A stretch of 57,626 nucleotides of DNA from Bacillota bacterium (GTDB taxonomy: Bacteria; Bacillota_I; Bacilli_A; RF39; UBA660), in NCBI GenBank assembly GCA_015059485.1, contig SVAH01000003.1:1-57626 (forward strand), read 5' to 3'. Every line of letters starts with the position of its first letter. Position 1 is the first letter of the stretch. Under the pieces are notes generated by a model that ran no database searches, was not told the DNA's origin, and saw nothing but the letters and a program-made list of their open reading frames with translations. Positions 49,735 to 57,626 of this stretch are shown here, one piece after another. The position numbers and the translations under genes were made by a program.

Positions 49735-51921
49735 TTATTTTCTTCTTACCAGTGAGTATCCTCCACTATATCTATAATAATCTTGGAATCTATTAGCTAA
49801 ACTAATTAACATTGCTCTTTTCTCTTCTAAAGTATCACATTCATTTTGTAATTTATCTATTTCTTTTAATATTTCATCATCACTAGTTTCTTTATCTAAA
49901 CATTTATCCATACTTTGTTCTATTTTTATAATTTCTTTTTCAATATTTTCTATTTGTTCTAAATAACTATTTTCTTTAAAACCTAATGTCATCTCAAATT
50001 TATTTAATAATTCTGGATTTTCTTTTTTTATATGTTCTTTTATAGTTTCTATTAACATATAATTTTGCATATCAGTTACTCTTCCACCATGTATAGCTTT
50101 ATGACAATTTAAACATAAGCAAACTGTATTATATATATCATCAGGTCCACATTGACTAATTGGTATAAAATGATGTGATTCAAAATATAGTGGATCATAA
50201 TTAGCACTACCGCATAATTCACAATGATATTCATTATCATGAAAAGTCCTAATCTTAGTCTTATAAGCAACTTGTACATCACGTATACTCTTTTTAAAAA
50301 TATTACATTTATTCTTATAATCAATTAATACTCTATAAACATTAAAATAATTATCTTTTTCAAATGTAACTTCTTCTAACCCTTCTTTTTTACGTTCTAT
50401 ATTTGCTTCTTCTAAATTTTTTAACATTTCTTCTATTTCATTATTAATTTTATCTCTATCATCATCAGTTAACTTTTCTTTAGTTAATTGTCCTTTCTTT
50501 TCTTTGTCAACTAATTCAACACTTATTTTCTTACCAATGGCTTCTTTCAATTTTTTGTTTTTAACATGGTCTTTTATCTCACTAAGTTTTTCAAAATCAT
50601 AATTAAAAAATTTTGAAACATAACAATCTATTTCTTCTTGTGTTAACTCTATTTCTTCTGTTGTAACTGGACTACTAACAAGTTTTAATAAATACTTTTT
50701 CTTTGCTATATTCATTTTTATTTTAGTAACTCTTTCAAGTAATTTAGTCTCTATATTTTCATTATGATTCATATAATCTGCACAAGGATACAAATATTTT
50801 CTTATATAATTTCTTACTTCTGTTTTATTTTTCATTTCTTTTACTTTTATGTAATCTTCATAAGTTAATATATATATTCCATTACCTGATTCTCTTTTAG
50901 CTTTTTTATAGATATCTTTAGAACTATCAGAATCAATAAAATAATCAAATACATATACCCCATCAAATTCAAATCCATAATAATTTTTAAATACTGATTC
51001 TCCATTAATAACTTGTTCTGTATCAAAATGTTTTTTATATAATAATAGTTTATTTAATCTTTGTGTTAATTGATTATATACTGGATCACTTTTTGAAGTT
51101 TTTTCTCTTATTATTTCAACATCTTTTATTTCTTCATCTATATTTTTCTTCACTACTAAACATTCACTAATTATATCATTATAAGTTTCATCTTCTTTAA
51201 TATTATTTAAACTATCAATAATAATATCAAATTTAGTTTTACCAAGTCTATTAATTAATTCTTTTTCAATACTATTTTTTAATTCAATAAAATCTTCTAT
51301 TTTAACATAAGATTTATCTGCAAACTTTATAAATATATTTTTATTTCTATCTATAAAACTTAAAAAAGAATAATATCGTTCAATTAATTGTAAATCATTA
51401 AATTTCATATACTTATGAGTACAATATAGATAGGCATTTGAAAAGTCATTAAAATCTTTATAGTAATAAATATCATTTAAACTAAACTCTATTCTTTTCA
51501 TTCTAAAAATATTTAATAAAGCTTTTTTTATTTCTTCCATATTTTTTAATTTTTCTAAAATACTGCTTTCTTTATCATAAACATCCAGTAGTTTTATATC
51601 TTTTTCCTTTATCTTTTTCATATTATTAAGTGCTATTTCAGCAAGTGAAAAATCAATATAACAATCATACTCTTTTTTTAAACCGAGTGTTATAGTAAAT
51701 GGCTTATCTAATTTATAACTGTATTCAAATAAACCTGAATATTTTATTAAATTATATTTAAAACTATCTAAAATCAATATATTTTCTTTAAGTATATATA
51801 ATAAAAGACTATCACCATATAATAGTGGAATTGAAATATCACTTTTAGGACTTCTAAAACTATAATCTACATTTGCATAGTTTGAACTTTCACTTTGACT
51901 TTTTTCTATTATTTTATTCAT
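49735..51921 (-). CDS. HNH endonuclease with large unknown N-terminal region
   Basis: 728 residues. The HNH domain sits near residues 560-610: CELCGSANYD (zinc Cys pair), ESHHFIPISQ (catalytic His), NTVCLCLNCHKAIHGG (Asn and second Cys pair). The first ~540 residues have no recognised domain and are helix-rich, with a YVFDYFIDSDS ... NGIYILTYEDYIK segment around 325-365 that may be an alpha/beta domain. A C-terminal coiled coil (~650-705) follows. Third gene of an operon with two transglutaminase-like proteins. The layout (big sensor-like part plus nuclease) recalls defence or homing enzymes. Confidence 0.75.
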   Translation of the reverse strand: MNKIIEKSQSESSNYANVDYSFRSPKSDISIPLLYGDSLLLYILKENILILDSFKYNLIKYSGLFEYSYKLDKPFTITLGLKKEYDCYIDFSLAEIALNNMKKIKEKDIKLLDVYDKESSILEKLKNMEEIKKALLNIFRMKRIEFSLNDIYYYKDFNDFSNAYLYCTHKYMKFNDLQLIERYYSFLSFIDRNKNIFIKFADKSYVKIEDFIELKNSIEKELINRLGKTKFDIIIDSLNNIKEDETYNDIISECLVVKKNIDEEIKDVEIIREKTSKSDPVYNQLTQRLNKLLLYKKHFDTEQVINGESVFKNYYGFEFDGVYVFDYFIDSDSSKDIYKKAKRESGNGIYILTYEDYIKVKEMKNKTEVRNYIRKYLYPCADYMNHNENIETKLLERVTKIKMNIAKKKYLLKLVSSPVTTEEIELTQEEIDCYVSKFFNYDFEKLSEIKDHVKNKKLKEAIGKKISVELVDKEKKGQLTKEKLTDDDRDKINNEIEEMLKNLEEANIERKKEGLEEVTFEKDNYFNVYRVLIDYKNKCNIFKKSIRDVQVAYKTKIRTFHDNEYHCELCGSANYDPLYFESHHFIPISQCGPDDIYNTVCLCLNCHKAIHGGRVTDMQNYMLIETIKEHIKKENPELLNKFEMTLGFKENSYLEQIENIEKEIIKIEQSMDKCLDKETSDDEILKEIDKLQNECDTLEEKRAMLISLANRFQDYYRYSGGYSLVRRK

Positions 51922-51945
51922 TTTATCTCATCCATTCATTAGATT

Positions 51946-52722
51946 TTATATTATATCATTCTTATTATTATACTTTAAAGTTCTTTTTAAATGATTAATT
52001 CTATCTTCTGATACATTATCCAATAGGAATATATTATCTTTCTTATTTAATTCATAATATTTATCATAATCAAATATCTCTATTATTTTATGAAAATCAA
52101 AATCAGAATCAAAATATGTAACACTCTTATATAATTCATTTAATGTAAAATAACGAAGAAAATATGAGGCATCAGAATAGGAATATTTGCAATCACTATT
52201 ATTCAAATTATCTTTAACCCATTCTATTTTTCTCAATAAATTCATTTCTAATGTTTCTGTATATTTTTTCACACCATAATCACATAAATAATCAACTGCA
52301 TCTAAATAGTCTTTAAAATCACTTTTATATGCATAAAAACCTGTAGTAAATAAATTCATTTTAACTCTAGATAAATCTGACAATGTGGCATCCAATCTCC
52401 AGACATTATCATAACAATCAACATCTATATAGCTATGTGCACCATTTTTAACATCAATTTTTAAACTTGTAAATTCTCTAATCAACTTACTAAGTATTTC
52501 ATTAACAAATGTATGACAAATTACAGATGTATCTTCAATATTAGTTAAATCAAATTTTTTATTCATTATTTCATTTTCTACCTTTTTATCCATTTCCATA
52601 TAATAATATCTAGTATCAAAAGAAAATAATTTACAGCATTCTAAATAAATATATCTTAGTCTTTCAAAATCATTTAAATTTCTAATCTCTATTTCATTGT
52701 CTATTTTTTCTAATAAATTCAT
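51946..52722 (-). CDS. Transglutaminase-like cysteine protein, paralog 2
   Basis: 258 residues, no signal peptide. Catalytic-triad pattern of the transglutaminase-like fold: Cys in VICHTFVNEIL (~residue 69), His in NGAHSYIDVD (~96) and Asp in WRLDATLSD (~112), with correct spacing and an RVK after it. The rest is helical. It resembles the 261-residue protein upstream throughout (NDFERLRYIYLECCKLFSFD; YSYSDASYFLRYF). RBS GGGGAG; 11 bases after its paralog. Such enzymes are proteases, amidases or cross-linkers; target unknown. Confidence 0.6.
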   Translation of the reverse strand: MNLLEKIDNEIEIRNLNDFERLRYIYLECCKLFSFDTRYYYMEMDKKVENEIMNKKFDLTNIEDTSVICHTFVNEILSKLIREFTSLKIDVKNGAHSYIDVDCYDNVWRLDATLSDLSRVKMNLFTTGFYAYKSDFKDYLDAVDYLCDYGVKKYTETLEMNLLRKIEWVKDNLNNSDCKYSYSDASYFLRYFTLNELYKSVTYFDSDFDFHKIIEIFDYDKYYELNKKDNIFLLDNVSEDRINHLKRTLKYNNKNDII

Positions 52723-52733
52723 TATATTCTCCC

Positions 52734-53519
52734 CTAATTATGTTTCAAATCCCTTTTCAAAATTAAATAGTCTTCCTGATTAATCTGTTTTATTCTATAT
52801 TCACCATCTTCATTTTTAGACATATCAAAAAATGACTGATTATCTAATACTTCAATTAAACGATGAAATTCATAATCATAATTTACATATGTTCCTGCCT
52901 TAATATTTAAATAGAATGAAGACATTAACCATACTAAGAAGAAATGAGCATCAGAATAATGATATCTGGAATTACTTTTACTTAATAATTGATTTATTAA
53001 ATACACTTTTTCTGTAATATTTAAATCATTCATTGTACTCAATATATCTTTTCTTTTAACATAGATATATCCCAACTCTTTGTCTATTTCTTCTAAATTC
53101 TTTCTAAAATTTGAATTATCATTTCTAAATCCCTCTGTTTGTAATCCAATTTTAACTGCTGCTAAATCTCCCATAGTTGCATCAAGTTTCCATTTTTCAC
53201 CATTTATATTACCTATTAAATAACAATGTGTTCCCATACAAACTTTAGTATCAATACTTGTAAATTCTCTTAATAATTCATCTAAAATATATCTAGTATA
53301 CGAATAACAAACAACTAATTTGTCATCAATATCTCTTATATCAAATTTTCTTCCTGCAATAAAATTTAGTAATTCATAGTCATCAAATAAATCAGCAAAA
53401 TGCCATTTACTATCAAAGGAAAATATTTCACAAGTTCTAAGATAAATATATCTTACTTTTTCGAATTCATTTAAATGTTTGTCACTTAATTCTCTGTTAA
53501 TTATGTCAAATAAATTCAT
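52734..53519 (-). CDS. Transglutaminase-like cysteine protein, paralog 1
   Basis: 261 residues. Cys in LVVCYSYTRYILDEL (~residue 71), His in MGTHCYLIGN (~98) and Asp in WKLDATMGDLAAVK (~115) give the Cys-His-Asp triad of transglutaminase-like enzymes. N-terminal helix NEFEKVRYIYLRTCEIFSFDSKWHF and C-terminal YHYSDAHFFLVWL are shared with paralog 2. First gene of the three-gene operon; strong promoter with a palindrome over the -10. Cytosolic by lack of signal peptide. Confidence 0.6.
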   Translation of the reverse strand: MNLFDIINRELSDKHLNEFEKVRYIYLRTCEIFSFDSKWHFADLFDDYELLNFIAGRKFDIRDIDDKLVVCYSYTRYILDELLREFTSIDTKVCMGTHCYLIGNINGEKWKLDATMGDLAAVKIGLQTEGFRNDNSNFRKNLEEIDKELGYIYVKRKDILSTMNDLNITEKVYLINQLLSKSNSRYHYSDAHFFLVWLMSSFYLNIKAGTYVNYDYEFHRLIEVLDNQSFFDMSKNEDGEYRIKQINQEDYLILKRDLKHN

Positions 53520-53541
53520 TGTAGTATCTCCTTTTCTCGGA

Positions 53542-53556
53542 GTGATATTTTATCAC
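53542..53556. promoter_or_regulatory. Palindromic operator over the -10 of the HNH operon
   Basis: GTGATA-TTT-TATCAC, perfect, covering the -10 hexamer at 53547-53552. The position predicts repression. No obvious regulator gene is adjacent. Confidence 0.6.
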
Positions 53557-53575
53557 AATAAAAGGTGATTGTCAA
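53547..53575 (-). promoter_or_regulatory. Promoter of the transglutaminase-like/HNH operon
   Basis: TTGACA (53570-53575), 17 bases, TAAAAT (53547-53552) on the minus strand, a near-consensus promoter. Confidence 0.8.
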
Positions 53576-53604
53576 AGAAAAAGCTGGCTTTTAAAAACCA
53601 GCTA
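53576..53604 (-). terminator. Terminator of hpf
   Basis: AGCTGG (53582-53587) pairs with CCAGCT (53598-53603), with inner T/A pairing and a T-run after it on the minus strand. Confidence 0.85.
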
Positions 53605-54135
53605 TTTAACATTAATTATTCCGTAGAATCCATCTTTTCTTTTATATAAAACAGACACACATTCTTCATCTATATTTTTAAATACAAAGAAATCATGTCC
53701 AATTAGATTTGCTTGAAGAATAGCTTCTTCTTCATCCATTGGCTTCATTTCTAAATTTTTTCTTTTAACAATTTTACTTTCTTCTTCTTCTTCAGATTCA
53801 ACATCAAAATCTAAAACCATTTCCATTTTTTCTACATTTTTATATTTATTATTTAATTTAGTTTTATTCTTTCTTATTTGACGTTCTAATTTATCTAGTA
53901 CTATATCAATAGCAGCGTATAAATCTTCATTAATTTCTTCTGCTCTTAATGTAAATTTAGATGTAGGTACAGTAACTTCAATACTTTGATTAAGCCCTTT
54001 TGCCTTTACAACAACATGAGCAGTTATCTCTGAATTTTCATCAAAATAACGATTTAACCTTTCTAATTTTTTTTCGATAGTTTCTTTTATTGCTTTAGTA
54101 ACTATCAATTTGTCTCCACGAATATTTAATTTCAT
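53602..54135 (-). CDS. hpf: Ribosome hibernation promoting factor, long form
   Basis: 177 residues from ATG 54135, which has AAGGAAGGTGAT upstream. N-terminal S30AE domain (~1-100): MKLNIRGDKLIVTKAIKETIEKKLERL in family form, DLYAAIDIVLDKLERQIRK. A linker with an acidic run (ESEEEEES) follows, then the C-terminal dimerisation domain (KPMDEEEAILQANLIGHDFFVFKN ... DGFYGIINV). The long form pairs 70S ribosomes into inactive 100S particles in stationary phase. An extended -10 (TGTTATAAT) lies just upstream. Confidence 0.95.
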   Translation of the reverse strand: MKLNIRGDKLIVTKAIKETIEKKLERLNRYFDENSEITAHVVVKAKGLNQSIEVTVPTSKFTLRAEEINEDLYAAIDIVLDKLERQIRKNKTKLNNKYKNVEKMEMVLDFDVESEEEEESKIVKRKNLEMKPMDEEEAILQANLIGHDFFVFKNIDEECVSVLYKRKDGFYGIINVK

Positions 54136-54183
54136 GAAATCACCTTCCTTACATCGTATTATAACACTAAACAAGAAAAAAAA

Positions 54184-54399
54184 CTACTTAATTGTAGCTA
54201 ACTCCACTTCCATTACATCTGCAGCTTGCAATCCTTTAGTAGTTTCTATTAATTTGAATTCAACAACTTGGCCTTCTTTTAAAGTTTTAAAACCTTCTTT
54301 ATTAATTGCGCTATAATGTACAAATATGTCTTCTTTGTCATTATACTCAATAAATCCATAGCCTTTTTCATTATTGAACCACTTAACTTTACTTCTCAC
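54184..54399 (-). CDS. Cold-shock protein (CspA family)
   Basis: 71 residues from GTG 54399, chosen because GAGGTGAG lies just upstream; an earlier in-frame GTG falls within that site. [18 protein letters not shown] (RNP1 KGYGFI) and DIFVHYSAI (RNP2) are complete, then GQVVEFKL and GLQAADV. It is a single-stranded nucleic-acid binder acting as an RNA chaperone. Promoter at 54428-54456; weak CTAC/GTAG stem with T-run after the stop. Confidence 0.95.
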   Translation of the reverse strand: MRSKVKWFNNEKGYGFIEYNDKEDIFVHYSAINKEGFKTLKEGQVVEFKLIETTKGLQAADVMEVELATIK

Positions 54400-54427
54400 A
54401 AATCTCACCTCTTCTTCCTTCTTCTAA

Positions 54428-54456
54428 AATATATCACTGCCTCGAGGACGATTCAA
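54428..54456 (-). promoter_or_regulatory. Promoter of the cold-shock gene
   Basis: TTGAAT (54451-54456), 17 bases, TATATT (54428-54433) on the minus strand, with a CCTCGAGG palindrome in the spacer. Confidence 0.55.
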
Positions 54457-54554
54457 CAAAAAGCGTTCGACAAATTTTGCGCGCATAGTAGTCTACTAGC
54501 TCTTTGTTAAACCATGTACTATGTTATCAAACTATTTTATAAATTATATAAAAA
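54457..54554. other. G+C-rich, dyad-rich upstream region of csp and agrB
   Basis: No ORF. Contains GCGCGC (54479-54484) and a 13-bp palindrome TAGTAG-T-CTACTA (54486-54498), which stand out in this AT-rich genome, then plain AT-rich sequence up to the AgrA-type repeats. Confidence 0.4.
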
Positions 54555-54586
54555 TTGCTTAAAATCATATTTAAATTGATTAAAAT
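54555..54586. promoter_or_regulatory. LytTR-type direct repeats upstream of agrB
   Basis: TTGCTTAAAAT (54555-54565) and TTGATTAAAAT (54576-54586), starting exactly 21 bp apart, the two-turn spacing used by AgrA/LytTR dimers. They lie about 45-75 bases before the predicted agrB transcript start, as in known agr P2-type promoters. Confidence 0.6.
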
Positions 54587-54594
54587 ATATTTTT

Positions 54595-54623
54595 TTTAAA
54601 TGTGTTTTATTACTTTTTATAAT
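54595..54623 (+). promoter_or_regulatory. Promoter of agrBD
   Basis: Perfect -10 TATAAT (54618-54623) with a poor -35 TTTAAA (54595-54600) at 17 bases, expected for an activator-dependent promoter. A second TATAAT is at 54682-54687. Confidence 0.5.
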
Positions 54624-54714
54624 TTTGAAATTCAGAAAATACATTTGGATTACGAAAGCGTTTTTTGAGCTTTAAAAAAATTATAATGGCCTTGTTAATA
54701 AAGAGGGATTGATT

Positions 54715-55308
54715 ATGAGAGAAGCATTTGCAGAAAGGTCATTAAACTATGTTTCTAAATATAATAATTATAATGAACTTGAGTTAGTTAAGATTAAGTA
54801 TGGTTTAGAAGCACTTTATACTATAATTACAAAAACTCTAGGTATATTGTTAATATCACTTTTTCTAAAAATATTTAAGGAAACAGTACTGTTAATGGCT
54901 TTATATGGAACAATGAGATTATTTGGTCATGGCATACATGCTAAAAAAAGTTCACATTGTTGGATAGCTTCAATAATAACTTATGTTGCTTTCCCCTTAT
55001 TAATAAAATATTTTGTAATTAAAAAAACAGCAATAATTTGCTGTTGGGCATTGTCTTTCATATCTTTTGCTATATGGGCTCCTGCTGATACTCCAAAAAA
55101 GCCAATAGTAAACAAAAAGAAAAGAATACTAGATAAAATTATAACTATAATAGTTTCTATATTTCTTCTAGCAATAGCAATTAAATCTAATAATATATTA
55201 GTTAATAATTGCATATTCTTTTCTTACATAATGAGTATGATTACAATTAATCCATTAACTTATAAGTTATTTGGAATTCCTTTTAATAATTACAAAACAT
55301 TTAATTAA
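54715..55308 (+). CDS. agrB: AgrB, autoinducing peptide processing protease
   Basis: 197 residues. Six membrane helices. Catalytic pair in RLFGHGIHAKKSSHCW (His ~75, Cys ~82) and APADTPKKPI after the fourth helix, all diagnostic of AgrB. It cuts AgrD and forms the thiolactone of the autoinducing peptide. ATG 54715 is used with AGAGGGATTG upstream. agrD follows 51 bases later; no agrC/A on this strand. Confidence 0.95.
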   Translation: MREAFAERSLNYVSKYNNYNELELVKIKYGLEALYTIITKTLGILLISLFLKIFKETVLLMALYGTMRLFGHGIHAKKSSHCWIASIITYVAFPLLIKYFVIKKTAIICCWALSFISFAIWAPADTPKKPIVNKKKRILDKIITIIVSIFLLAIAIKSNNILVNNCIFFSYIMSMITINPLTYKLFGIPFNNYKTFN

Positions 55309-55359
55309 GACTTAATTTTTATTAATATAAAAATAAGTTAGAAAGGTTGGTTAGTAAAT

Positions 55360-55476
55360 ATGTTTTTCGCAAATATTTTAGCCGGAATCGGTTCATTACT
55401 TGCTAATGTTTCTTCTACTGCTTGTCTTGGTGTTATATGGGATGAACCTGAATGTCCAAAATCATTAATTAAATAG
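55360..55476 (+). CDS. agrD: AgrD, autoinducing peptide precursor
   Basis: 38 residues: amphipathic leader MFFANILAGIGSLLANV, then SSTACLGVIW, then the conserved DEPECPKSLIK tail recognised by AgrB. By comparison with other AgrD proteins the peptide ends at Trp just before DEPE, so a ring Cys-Leu-Gly-Val-Ile-Trp (six residues) is predicted instead of the usual five. GAAAGG precedes the ATG. Too short for most gene finders. Confidence 0.93.
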   Translation: MFFANILAGIGSLLANVSSTACLGVIWDEPECPKSLIK

Positions 55477-55500
55477 TAACTTTAATAGCTACTATTTTTT
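55470..55500. terminator. Bidirectional terminator between agrBD and agrCA
   Basis: AAATAGTAAC and GCTACTATTT (one mismatch) form a stem over the agrD stop, flanked by A- and T-rich runs on both sides. Confidence 0.7.
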
Positions 55501-56763
55501 TATTTTAATAATAGCTTCAACTTGGAATAAGTTGTTAACAATCGATGATTTTAATTCAACACTTTTATTTTCTAATAAGTAATTTATTCCAATACCATGC
55601 CCACTTTTCTTAGTGGTATATTTAGCACTACCTAACTCTTCAAAATCTATTTGACTATCAAAACTATTTTTTATTTCAAAATATATATTATCATCTGTTT
55701 TTTCCATATCTATAACTATTATTTTGTTTGGACAGTTTTCAACTGCCTCAAGTGCATTATCAAGAAGTATACCTATTGTCTCACTTAATAAATTATAATT
55801 TTTTGAAGTCATTAGTTTTTCGATATCTCCTTCAAAACCATTTTCAACTCTAAAATTCAAATTTGAAATATTTTTCAAATAAATTTTCTTATAAATTAGA
55901 CCTTGAATGCCTGAAGGAAGCTCATTTATATTACTAATTTTTTCATAATCATTTTTATACTTTATTATCAACTCATCTATAAGTAATTTTGCCTTTTCAT
56001 TGGCAACAACCTCAATACCTAACAAATTATTTATTAAGTTATGTTTGAAAATTGCATCATTTTTAGACATTTCTCTAATTAGTTTATTTTCATTAATAAT
56101 ATTTTTATTTAACAAACTTAGATTATATGATTTTATAATTATTTTAATTATATACACTACTAAACATATAAATATTAAAAGTGAAAAAATTGTTAAAATT
56201 GAAAACATTTTTGAATATGAACTAAATGCATTTAAAAATGCTAATAGTGAAAAAAATAATATAAAAAATGATAAGCAAAATATAAAAGTTGCATTTTGAG
56301 ATACTCTAAAAAAATACTTTCTATATATTTTGATTATAGATTTTTTTGAAATAAACAGAAACAAGCATTGTAAAAGGGATACTGGAAAGGTACAAATAAA
56401 CCTAAATAGATAATTAGAAGATATATCATAGTATGAAAGATTATTGGCTAAAATTATAACAGAAAAAACGATATCTGATAGAATTAAGAAAAGCCATATA
56501 AAGAACGAATGATAAAATGTTTTTAAAATATCTTCTTTAAAAAGCATTGAATTTAAACATGATGTTGATATTAGTATGACTAACAATTTTAAAAAGTATT
56601 GTTCAGTTATTGTCAAATATGAAATAAGTAATGTAGTTAATACCATAAATACAAATGATTTCAAAGAAAACTTTATTTTTTCATTAGTAATAAATCTATA
56701 AAGTAGCAAGTTAACTCCAAAAATTTCAATTGTTATAGAAAAACTTAGCAAATACTCCATCAT
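55492..56763 (-). CDS. agrC: AgrC-like GHKL sensor histidine kinase
   Basis: 423 residues. Six to seven membrane helices (~1-205) form the peptide receptor, then a dimerisation helix with FKHNLINNLLGIE (phospho-His ~241) and an HATPase_c_5 domain: GILLDNALEAV (N box) and KSGHGIGINYLLE (G box). Typical AgrC. The start overlaps the agrA stop by four bases. Convergent to agrBD. Confidence 0.9.
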   Translation of the reverse strand: MMEYLLSFSITIEIFGVNLLLYRFITNEKIKFSLKSFVFMVLTTLLISYLTITEQYFLKLLVILISTSCLNSMLFKEDILKTFYHSFFIWLFLILSDIVFSVIILANNLSYYDISSNYLFRFICTFPVSLLQCLFLFISKKSIIKIYRKYFFRVSQNATFIFCLSFFILFFSLLAFLNAFSSYSKMFSILTIFSLLIFICLVVYIIKIIIKSYNLSLLNKNIINENKLIREMSKNDAIFKHNLINNLLGIEVVANEKAKLLIDELIIKYKNDYEKISNINELPSGIQGLIYKKIYLKNISNLNFRVENGFEGDIEKLMTSKNYNLLSETIGILLDNALEAVENCPNKIIVIDMEKTDDNIYFEIKNSFDSQIDFEELGSAKYTTKKSGHGIGINYLLENKSVELKSSIVNNLFQVEAIIKIKK

Positions 56764-57470
56764 TCACTCATCACCTCTTTCTTATACTTTTTAGATAGCA
56801 TGTCAACTTCTTCTTTAGTATCTAATATAAACTTACCATTATTCCAATCATACTTATTTACTCTATCCCTATTAATAATACAAGCTCTATGGCATTGTTT
56901 AAATCTACCATCTAATAAATCTAATATTTCAATAATAGTTAGACCAACTTTAAATTTATTTGTATCAGTTACAATAACTAGTTTTCTTTCGTCTTTTTCT
57001 CTATAAATATATAAAATACTTCTATAGTATATTTTTAAATCAAAGTATCTATTCGAATATATGAACATTTTATTATCAAAATTCTTTTTTAATATAACTT
57101 CTAAATCATTTTCTAATCTAACGCTCATATCATGATATTTTTCAATAAAATCAAATACTTCGTATATACTCCTGTAAACTGTTTCAAACATCTTATCATG
57201 ACTAGTAATAAATAGTATTTCACTCTCCCAGTCATTAGTTCTAATCTTTTTAGCTATTTTTATTCCACTTATACTATTATCTAATTCTATATCCATAATA
57301 TATATTTTTCTAATTGTATTGTCTGTTATAATTTTTTCTAGATTAGAATTATATCTAGTAAAATATTCTACCTTTATTTCTTCATCACATTTAAAAATTG
57401 CTTTTGAAATAGCTTCTTTTATAGTTTGTTGATAATCTTTTTCATCTTCAACTACAATAATTTTTATCAT
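56760..57470 (-). CDS. agrA: AgrA-like LytTR response regulator
   Basis: 236 residues from ATG 57470 (AAGGGTGAG upstream). Receiver: IIVVEDE, phospho-Asp in IYIMDIELDN (~residue 61). LytTR DNA-binding domain from about residue 135: IYSNRYFDLKIYYRSILYIYREKDERKLVI-type strands, FKQCHRACIINRDRVNKYDW (~190-210). Binds paired 9-bp repeats 21 bp apart, as found upstream of agrB. Confidence 0.92.
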   Translation of the reverse strand: MIKIIVVEDEKDYQQTIKEAISKAIFKCDEEIKVEYFTRYNSNLEKIITDNTIRKIYIMDIELDNSISGIKIAKKIRTNDWESEILFITSHDKMFETVYRSIYEVFDFIEKYHDMSVRLENDLEVILKKNFDNKMFIYSNRYFDLKIYYRSILYIYREKDERKLVIVTDTNKFKVGLTIIEILDLLDGRFKQCHRACIINRDRVNKYDWNNGKFILDTKEEVDMLSKKYKKEVMSE

Positions 57471-57512
57471 ATACTCACCCTTCTTTATTCTTTCTTTATG
57501 CACGCTAGTATG

Positions 57513-57521
57513 ATTATATCA
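57513..57521 (-). promoter_or_regulatory. Extended -10 promoter of agrAC
   Basis: Minus strand TGATATAAT (TATAAT at 57513-57518), about 40 bases before the agrA start, after a terminator of the gene beyond the window. Confidence 0.55.
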
Positions 57522-57526
57522 CACGA

Positions 57527-57562
57527 CAAAAAAAATTTGGCAATAATTGTCAAATTTTTCTT
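57527..57562 (-). terminator. Terminator of the gene beyond the right edge
   Basis: Imperfect 25-bp palindrome (57533-57557; arms AAATTTGGCAAT and ATTGTCAAATTT) with eight T after it on the minus strand. Confidence 0.75.
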
Positions 57563-57626
57563 TTAATTATTTTATCTATATAATACCTATCAAAGTTTTC
57601 ATAAAATAATAGTTTATTATCTATTT

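Noticed and set aside
54436..54500. Small RNA or tRNA in the G+C-rich csp upstream region
   Set aside because: Palindromes are present but no cloverleaf, terminator or second promoter could be found.
1..57626. CRISPR arrays
   Set aside because: No set of regularly spaced short repeats was seen; the only short repeats are the 15-bp pair, the operator repeats and the coding repeats listed.

Overview
The window is AT-rich DNA (roughly a quarter G+C) from a low-GC Bacillota. TGA serves as a stop (for example at 42354-42356), Trp is read by a tRNA-Trp with anticodon CCA, and Shine-Dalgarno sites of the AGGAGG/GGTGAT type precede nearly every gene. This excludes Mycoplasma-type genetic codes. Gene content (PadR plus HAAS/DUF1700, WXG100-like proteins, an agr quorum system, long-form HPF, a GH5 endoglucanase, many small membrane proteins) fits a gut-type Bacilli/Clostridia relative (RF39- or Erysipelotrichia-like). 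The lineage is an inference.

Left third (1-22.4 kb), all on the minus strand: a three-gene WXG100-like operon; a PadR/HAAS pair whose true PadR start appears to be ATC or ATT; a small-multidrug-export-type membrane protein coupled to a catalytically degenerate histidine-phosphatase-like protein; an OmpR-type two-component system with 11-bp-spaced binding repeats at its own promoter and ahead of the export operon; envelope proteins of YIP1 and DUF2628 type; a 2808-residue surface protein with three ~1.06-kb glycine-rich repeats and a small partner; and an MMPL transporter fused in frame to a secreted protein that keeps its own RBS and signal peptide.

Middle (22.5-40 kb): a TetR gene divergent from the MMPL gene, with two TGAC-N5-GTCA operators; a GNAT/SDR/PLP-lyase operon; a 42-residue basic protein with its own promoter and terminator; a LemA/TPM pair; a four-member tandem TPR-like family whose first member is a pseudogene; an amidoligase-like protein; a GH5 endoglucanase; an XRE-TM-DUF4825 sensor-regulator; and an alphaCTD-like HhH protein. 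A methyltransferase plus GNAT unit lies between two 15-bp direct repeats. Its leader carries a 4-codon ORF over the 5' arm of a terminator, which looks like a ribosome-sensing attenuator.

Right (40-57.6 kb): an ANL adenylate-forming enzyme in an operon with a 7-TM hybrid histidine kinase; a hairpin-dense block beside a large serine recombinase; tRNA-Trp; a LysM amidase; RmlA; an operon of two transglutaminase-like C-H-D proteins and a 728-residue HNH nuclease under one strong promoter with a palindrome over its -10; HPF; a cold-shock protein; and a complete agr system arranged as two convergent operons (agrBD towards agrCA) with a LytTR-type 21-bp-pitch direct repeat upstream of agrB. The best candidates for something undescribed are the HNH/transglutaminase-like operon, the attenuated methyltransferase cassette with its repeated putative sRNA ends, the ANL/kinase pair and the TPR-like array.
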